Shown piece by piece: positions 59,951-64,000 of a stretch of 64,000 nucleotides of DNA (within the stretch, counting starts at the first letter, position 1; every line of letters starts with the position of its first letter). The DNA is taken from positions 62,001 to 126,000 of the forward strand of contig NZ_PJRT01000010.1 in assembly GCF_002858935.1 (NCBI RefSeq), written 5' to 3'. A program made the translations under genes and the position numbers. The notes beneath the pieces were generated by a model. That model made no database searches, was not told the origin of the DNA, and was given only the letters and a program-made list of their open reading frames with translations. Source of the stretch: Pantoea endophytica. Its GTDB lineage: Bacteria > Pseudomonadota > Gammaproteobacteria > Enterobacterales > Enterobacteriaceae.

Positions 59951-60885
59951 CAGGCTTTCCGGGTACGCAGATGGCTGAGACTACCATACAAAGAGAGCAG
60001 CAGAGCGTACTCTTGCGGGTCGTAGAAGTGACAGGTTTCACGCCCGAACTCTTTCGCAACTTCCACCGCAAACTTCACCGCTAAGGCGATATCCACTTCA
60101 TGGCTGGCGCCGGTACCGCAGCCCGGCACCACCGATTCGGCACAGATCGCCACGCCGACTACCGGTACATCCGTCGCGGTGGAAGGTTGCAAAATACTGT
60201 TGAGGTGATAAACCCCGTTGCCGTATGGCGTGATGTCCTGCGTGGTGATCGGGAAGGTAACCGCCGGTTTGCCGCTGGTCATCTCCATGATGCGTAACAG
60301 ATCTTCTGACACGCGCAGGATGTAGCCCTCTTTCACCGTCGGCGACAGCGCGTAGCCTTTGTGATTGAGAATACGGTTACCTTTGGTGGTATCGATCGAC
60401 AGAATCGCATCAACACCAGCGATCACTTCGTTGTCATTCATGGTGATGTCGTCGCACGGCGAATCCATGAAATCGACTGGCTCGTGCGAACGGGTTGGCG
60501 CATCCGGGCAGATGTGGGTGGTGATAATCACATCACCGGCCAGCACGTCGCCTTTGGTCTGCATCTGCGCCAGCTTCAACGCGCTGCTCACCGCCGCGAC
60601 GGCGCCATCGGCATCCGATACCATACCAATGCGCGTTGGACGCGCACCAATACCGCCGAGACGGCCAATGATGCCGAGTGTTGGCGCACTGCCGCCGTTG
60701 CTTTTGCCCTGCGCACCGGGGATATCGATGCGGACGAAATCGGTCCGCCCTTTTGGCCCGCTAACGCGTTTCGTGCTGGCGGTGACGCCCGGATAGGCCG
60801 CGAACAGATCGACCACCTGTTGGCCATCAATGTAAGCGCTATCGAGTAACTCAAAGACCTGCAGTGTCTGCTGTAAACTCATCAT
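59950..60885 (-). CDS. DUF1177 protein
   Basis: 311 aa protein of the DUF1177 family, function unknown. MMSLQQTLQVFELLDSAYIDGQQVVDLF opens it; conserved-looking stretches include GRLGGIGARPTRIGMVSDADGA, ITTHICPDAPTRSHEPVDFMDSP, AGVDAILSIDTTKGNR and ESVVPGCGTGASHEVD. The Asp/His content would suit a metal-dependent hydrolase, but no known catalytic motif is claimed. Twelve bases after the OPT transporter and overlapping aroM, so translationally linked to both. Two adjacent ATGs (60885, 60882) are possible starts. Confidence 0.88.
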   Translation of the reverse strand: MMSLQQTLQVFELLDSAYIDGQQVVDLFAAYPGVTASTKRVSGPKGRTDFVRIDIPGAQGKSNGGSAPTLGIIGRLGGIGARPTRIGMVSDADGAVAAVSSALKLAQMQTKGDVLAGDVIITTHICPDAPTRSHEPVDFMDSPCDDITMNDNEVIAGVDAILSIDTTKGNRILNHKGYALSPTVKEGYILRVSEDLLRIMEMTSGKPAVTFPITTQDITPYGNGVYHLNSILQPSTATDVPVVGVAICAESVVPGCGTGASHEVDIALAVKFAVEVAKEFGRETCHFYDPQEYALLLSLYGSLSHLRTRKA

Positions 60886-60897
60886 GAATTTCCTGGA

Positions 60898-62457
60898 TTA
60901 TTTTTTGCTGCCGCTGGCAAAAAGTGAATGGAAGAAGCTGTAGAGCGCGTCGCCCGCGATAAATCCGGCGGCCATCACCTCCATCCGTGAACGTCCACGC
61001 TCGCCCCACACGCGCAGGATGATAATGCGCAGCGCGATGCCCACCATCACCGCCCAACCTGCCGCGGCGTTGTTGATTAACAAGCCGGTCGCCAGCAGGA
61101 CGCCAAGCTGACGTTTTGGTCCGCCGATCAACTGAATAATCGCGCCCGGAATCGCCCACATCAGCAGGTTGCCGGCTATCCCCGGTTCGGCGCCGGCCTG
61201 AATGGTTTTGGCATAGACGCGCGCCACCGGCGGCAGCAGATTCTCGGCAAAGAAAATGGTGTGCGCGTACCACACCACGGGAATACAGATCACAAAGGCA
61301 ATCATCGCGGCGATCAGCTGGATACGGCGACCCCACAGCTCTTGCTGCACATCGGCACCGTTACCGCGCAGGATAAAGCCGGCTTTCAGGTCATAACCCA
61401 TATCGGCAAACGCCGGACCGGTAGCGGCGGTAAAACCACACAGCAGGCACAACGCCAACGGCGGGAAGCCGAGCAGAATACCGAGAATCAGGGTAATCAG
61501 CGCCACCGCAAAGGCCGGGAACCAGCCAGAGTGCATGGCGGCGATACCAACAATCAATTCATGCACGAAGGCAGCAAAGGCGGCGTAAAGGATAAACAGC
61601 ACCAGCATCGGCAGGCCCATCTGGCTCCACAGACCGCCCGCCAGCGCCAGCAGCGTGGAGATGACGATGTAACCGACGGTGCCGAAACCCAGCGAACGTT
61701 TGACTTCGCTGTCGCTACGGCTGACGTTGACCTGATCATTGCGGCGGCTGCGAATCACCTGCACCACCTGAATTAACGCCACCAAACCGGCACCGACCAT
61801 CACGCCGTGCGGAATATAGAGTGCGTTGATATCAATGCCAGCAACCGGTTGCGCGTAGGCGCGCAGCAGGAAACCCATACCGAGCATGCTGAGCGCCCAG
61901 ATATTACCGATAAACGCGGTACCAAATGCCGACATCGGGATCTTCAGCATCGAACCCACGATGCCGCCAACAATCCCCACCACCAGCAGCCAAGCCTGAC
62001 GACCGCCTTTGTCACCGGCTTTGATCGCTTCGGCTGCCGCCACGCCCGGCGGCCACGCATTGCTGGCCGGGAAGACGCGGGTATCAAATAGACGATAGAG
62101 TAAATAAGCATCGAGCAGCATCGCCGCGCTGACGCCAACAAACAGCGGCAGCACCAGCTGCGGCTCACCCAGCGCCCACGGCACCGCAATCGGCATCAAC
62201 AGGCTGTTGGCCGCACCGAAGGTGGCCGAGGAGATGGCGGTTTGCGCGAGGTTTTGTACTTCAATGGAGTGATAGCGACGAAACCATTGCAGCGGAATAC
62301 GCGCCAGCAGCATGGCAAACAGCGCGCCGATAATAGAGGTATTGGGTGTTACCCCAATGGTGGTAATAAGCTGAACCCCAATGATGGCGCCGGCAACGGA
62401 CAGCAGAACCAGCATTAAGGCAACGCCAACGCTTTTTATTGGATTATTTTGACGCAT
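60898..62457 (-). CDS. OPT-family oligopeptide transporter
   Basis: Inner-membrane transporter of the OPT superfamily, 519 aa, mostly hydrophobic with about 12-14 helices. Recognisable: VQNLAQTAISSATFGAANSLLMPIAVPW, FPASNAWPPGVAAAEAIKAGDKGGRQ and ALCLLCGFTAATGPAFADMGYDLKAGFILRG. OPT proteins carry peptides or metal chelates; the substrate here is unknown. First gene of OPT-DUF1177-aroM, with an IclR regulator directly upstream in the same direction but behind a terminator. Confidence 0.9.
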   Translation of the reverse strand: MRQNNPIKSVGVALMLVLLSVAGAIIGVQLITTIGVTPNTSIIGALFAMLLARIPLQWFRRYHSIEVQNLAQTAISSATFGAANSLLMPIAVPWALGEPQLVLPLFVGVSAAMLLDAYLLYRLFDTRVFPASNAWPPGVAAAEAIKAGDKGGRQAWLLVVGIVGGIVGSMLKIPMSAFGTAFIGNIWALSMLGMGFLLRAYAQPVAGIDINALYIPHGVMVGAGLVALIQVVQVIRSRRNDQVNVSRSDSEVKRSLGFGTVGYIVISTLLALAGGLWSQMGLPMLVLFILYAAFAAFVHELIVGIAAMHSGWFPAFAVALITLILGILLGFPPLALCLLCGFTAATGPAFADMGYDLKAGFILRGNGADVQQELWGRRIQLIAAMIAFVICIPVVWYAHTIFFAENLLPPVARVYAKTIQAGAEPGIAGNLLMWAIPGAIIQLIGGPKRQLGVLLATGLLINNAAAGWAVMVGIALRIIILRVWGERGRSRMEVMAAGFIAGDALYSFFHSLFASGSKK

Positions 62458-62570
62458 GAGATCCCCGTATTTTCACCCTGTAGAAAACGCTTTAATTCGA
62501 AGTGCCCGACACGCGGGACATCAACGTTTTTATATTAATCGTTCCCTGATTATTGAAATAAGCAGGTCCG

Positions 62571-62592
62571 AAGACCTGCTATTTCCCTGGTG
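62571..62592 (-). terminator. Terminator of the IclR-family gene
   Basis: AGCAGGTC / GACCTGCT stem. Read on the minus strand the loop is the stable TTCG tetraloop, and the tail is TTATTTC. It separates the regulator from the OPT operon. Confidence 0.8.
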
Positions 62593-62646
62593 TGGCGCGA
62601 ATAAACGCCTTCAAAACTAAAATAGGGTTTCCTGTTTTGGACAGGA

Positions 62647-63399
62647 TTATGCGCCGTATTTTTCGGCCATCAGTGCAGCCGTTGCGCGTAGTTCGCTGAG
62701 CAGCCTCTCCGGATATCCGGGCGCCGCTTCTTGCGATAAAAACGAGAGACAGAGCGCAGCACTTTCACCGCGATGTTTATTGGTTACCGCGACCGCCAGC
62801 GAACTGATGCCCGGCAGCGTCTCATTGCGCGCCAGTGCCCAGCCTTGCTGGCGAATTACCGCTAACTCTTTGCATAACGCATCGACGCTCAGCGGCGAGT
62901 TCATCGAAGCCGCCTGCCAGTTGCTGGCAAAACGTTCGCGAACCTCGTCATCACTGAGCTGCGCCAGTAGCACGCGTCCGGTCGAAGTGCCGGTTAATGA
63001 AACGCGCGAGCCCGGCGGCGTCACCAACTGGGTGAAGAAGCGGCCGTGATACATGCGCATCACCAGCACATCGTCGCCATCCAACACCGAGATATAACCC
63101 ATGCAACCGCTGCTGGCCGCCAGGCGCGCCATCGGCGCCGACGCGCTATCCACTAGCGGCGTCGACAGATAGTGACCCGCCACCGACAACAGCACGCGAC
63201 CAATCTGGAAGCAGCGACTTTCAGTGTCACGCTCAAGTAAGCCTTCACTCTCCATGGTCGCTAACAGGCGCGAGACCGTGCTTTTCGGCATGCCTAACGC
63301 ATCCACCACCTCGGTAAAGGTCAAGCCGGGATGGCCCTGCGTCACGCCAAAGCGCTGAAACAGCTTCAGTACAGCGGAGGCATTTTCGAGTGTGGTCAT
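62647..63399 (-). CDS. IclR-family transcriptional regulator
   Basis: 250 aa regulator with an N-terminal winged helix-turn-helix (LTFTEVVDALGMPKSTVSRLLATMESEGLLERD) and the C-terminal IclR effector domain (GSRVSLTGTSTGRVLLAQLSDDEV, GWALARNETLPGISSLAVAV). It lies upstream of the OPT-DUF1177-aroM operon and probably represses it or responds to its substrate. A palindrome GGAAC-ACA-GTTCC sits 20 bases upstream of its ATG, which suggests autoregulation. Confidence 0.9.
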   Translation of the reverse strand: MTTLENASAVLKLFQRFGVTQGHPGLTFTEVVDALGMPKSTVSRLLATMESEGLLERDTESRCFQIGRVLLSVAGHYLSTPLVDSASAPMARLAASSGCMGYISVLDGDDVLVMRMYHGRFFTQLVTPPGSRVSLTGTSTGRVLLAQLSDDEVRERFASNWQAASMNSPLSVDALCKELAVIRQQGWALARNETLPGISSLAVAVTNKHRGESAALCLSFLSQEAAPGYPERLLSELRATAALMAEKYGA

Positions 63400-63418
63400 G
63401 GCGTTGGTTTCACTATAT

Positions 63419-63431
63419 GGAACACAGTTCC
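63419..63431. promoter_or_regulatory. Candidate operator of the IclR-family regulator
   Basis: GGAAC-ACA-GTTCC, a perfect palindrome of the size and composition common to IclR-family sites, just upstream of the regulator start. No equally good copy was seen before the OPT gene, where only CCCG-ACACG-CGGG (62505-62517) stands out. Confidence 0.5.
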
Positions 63432-63630
63432 TCTTTCAATAACCAGAAAGTAAAGCGCGACGCTTTGACGGTCAAGCGCAAATTTTAAGCCGGACGTTTC
63501 TGAGGGAATTTAAGGCAGAATAAAATACGGCGTGAAGTGGGAAATAAATGACGTAATCAGGTGAGTTAAATATTCCGCAGGAAAGTGTGTAACTTTTTTG
63601 GAATATTGCAGTTTTTCGGCTGAATTCTTT

Positions 63631-63755
63631 ACCCTATAGAGTTCAAGTTGCAGGGAGGCGGCAAATGGGTGAATCCCCCAGGAGCTTACTTAGGTAAGTG
63701 ACTGGGGTGAACACATGCAGCCAACGCACCTGCAGCTTGAAATATGACGGGTAAA
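63631..63755. repeat. ERIC element
   Basis: Full-length enterobacterial repetitive intergenic consensus. The end arms TTCAAGTTGCAGG and CCTGCAGCTTGAA are near-complementary, and the central palindrome contains GTGAATCCCCCAGGAGCTTA and AAGTGACTGGGGTGAACAC, the classic ERIC primer regions. The tail TATGACGGGTA abuts the yaiA stop. Confidence 0.93.
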
Positions 63756-63756
63756 C

Positions 63757-63948
63757 TTAATCTTTTTCAGCGTCTTCGTAGCGCTCTTTGGCATCTTGCG
63801 CTTCGGTTTCGCTTTTGTGTTCGCTTATTAATGTATCGGGTTTGGGATGGTCGGCACGCAATTCATACCAGGTGACGGTTTGATCCGCCGAACCTTTTTC
63901 AACGGCGACAATACGCGCGACGCGCGGATAGGGTGGTTTCGTTGGCAT
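63757..63948 (-). CDS. yaiA: YaiA small protein
   Basis: 63 aa protein of unknown function, same length as E. coli Yai[15 protein letters not shown] at the start and the conserved [20 protein letters not shown] core with an acidic tail. GAGGG five bases before the ATG. In E. coli it lies between aroL and aroM; here aroM has been separated from it by the OPT cluster and an ERIC. aroL is expected just beyond the window edge. Confidence 0.93.
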   Translation of the reverse strand: MPTKPPYPRVARIVAVEKGSADQTVTWYELRADHPKPDTLISEHKSETEAQDAKERYEDAEKD

Positions 63949-64000
63949 TGTTTTCCCTCTTCTATCAGTTGTCCACAGACAGCGGTGATCCTCTGCCTAA

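Noticed and set aside
63949..64000. 3' end of aroL at the right edge
   Set aside because: An open minus-strand frame ends near 63965 and aroL is expected there by gene order, but 35 bases of a variable C-terminus are too little to support a call.

Overview
The window is a chromosomal segment of an Enterobacterales bacterium, most likely of the Erwiniaceae (Pantoea/Erwinia-like). Gene order follows the E. coli tig-bolA to phoB-aroM-yaiA interval almost throughout, and most core proteins match E. coli lengths to within a few residues. E. coli neighbours are missing at several junctions (pgpA, tsx, yajD, malZ, araJ) and other genes have been inserted. Intergenic repeats include one full ERIC element and one internally deleted ERIC. 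No rRNA, tRNA, CRISPR array, prophage or transposase gene was seen.

Layout. 1-10.7 kb: 3' part of tig (cut by the window edge), bolA, yajG, ampG, the complete cytochrome bo3 oxidase operon cyoABCDE, and yajR. 10.7-15.3 kb: an inserted alcohol/aldehyde module, with a zinc alcohol dehydrogenase and an AldB/ExaC-type aldehyde dehydrogenase on the minus strand, divergent from an AcoR-like sigma-54 activator. A -24/-12 promoter and two perfect inverted repeats lie between them. 15.3-23.3 kb: yajQ, panE, yajL, thiI, xseB-ispA-dxs and yajO. 23.3-27.1 kb: the nrdR-ribD-ribH-nusB-thiL operon; pgpA is absent after thiL and a repeat stands in its place. 27.2-34.5 kb: kbp and yajI, then secF/secD/yajC/tgt/queA, and acpH. 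34.5-41.5 kb: a YbdG-type mechanosensitive channel with a structured leader, an inositol-monophosphatase-family enzyme, proY, brnQ, and a MetE-like methyltransferase under apparent MetJ boxes. 41.6-50.4 kb: an orphan PstS-like binding protein, a GC-rich palindromic element, phoR/phoB with a Pho box, sbcD and an unusually long sbcC. 50.4-56.8 kb: a CsgG/DUF4810/DUF799 lipoprotein operon, a TolA-C-like lipoprotein, an AraC regulator, an APH-fold kinase and an ethanolamine-type permease behind a second consensus -24/-12 promoter. 56.8-64 kb: mak, rdgC, ppnP, then aroM-DUF1177-OPT transporter-IclR, an ERIC element and yaiA.

How the parts may work together. Respiration (cyo), isoprenoid precursor supply (dxs, ispA), riboflavin and thiamin-phosphate kinases, Sec translocation, queuosine synthesis and phosphate sensing are standard housekeeping. 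The accessory parts suggest two less ordinary themes. First, a dispersed amino-alcohol/aldehyde network: permease and kinase at 54-56 kb, aldehyde and alcohol dehydrogenases at 11-13 kb, both with sigma-54-type promoters. Second, a peptide-uptake cluster (OPT, DUF1177, AroM, IclR) lying exactly where E. coli keeps only aroM. Four of the seven intergenic repeat elements found sit at convergent gene ends. Positions of short sites were counted by hand and may be off by a base.
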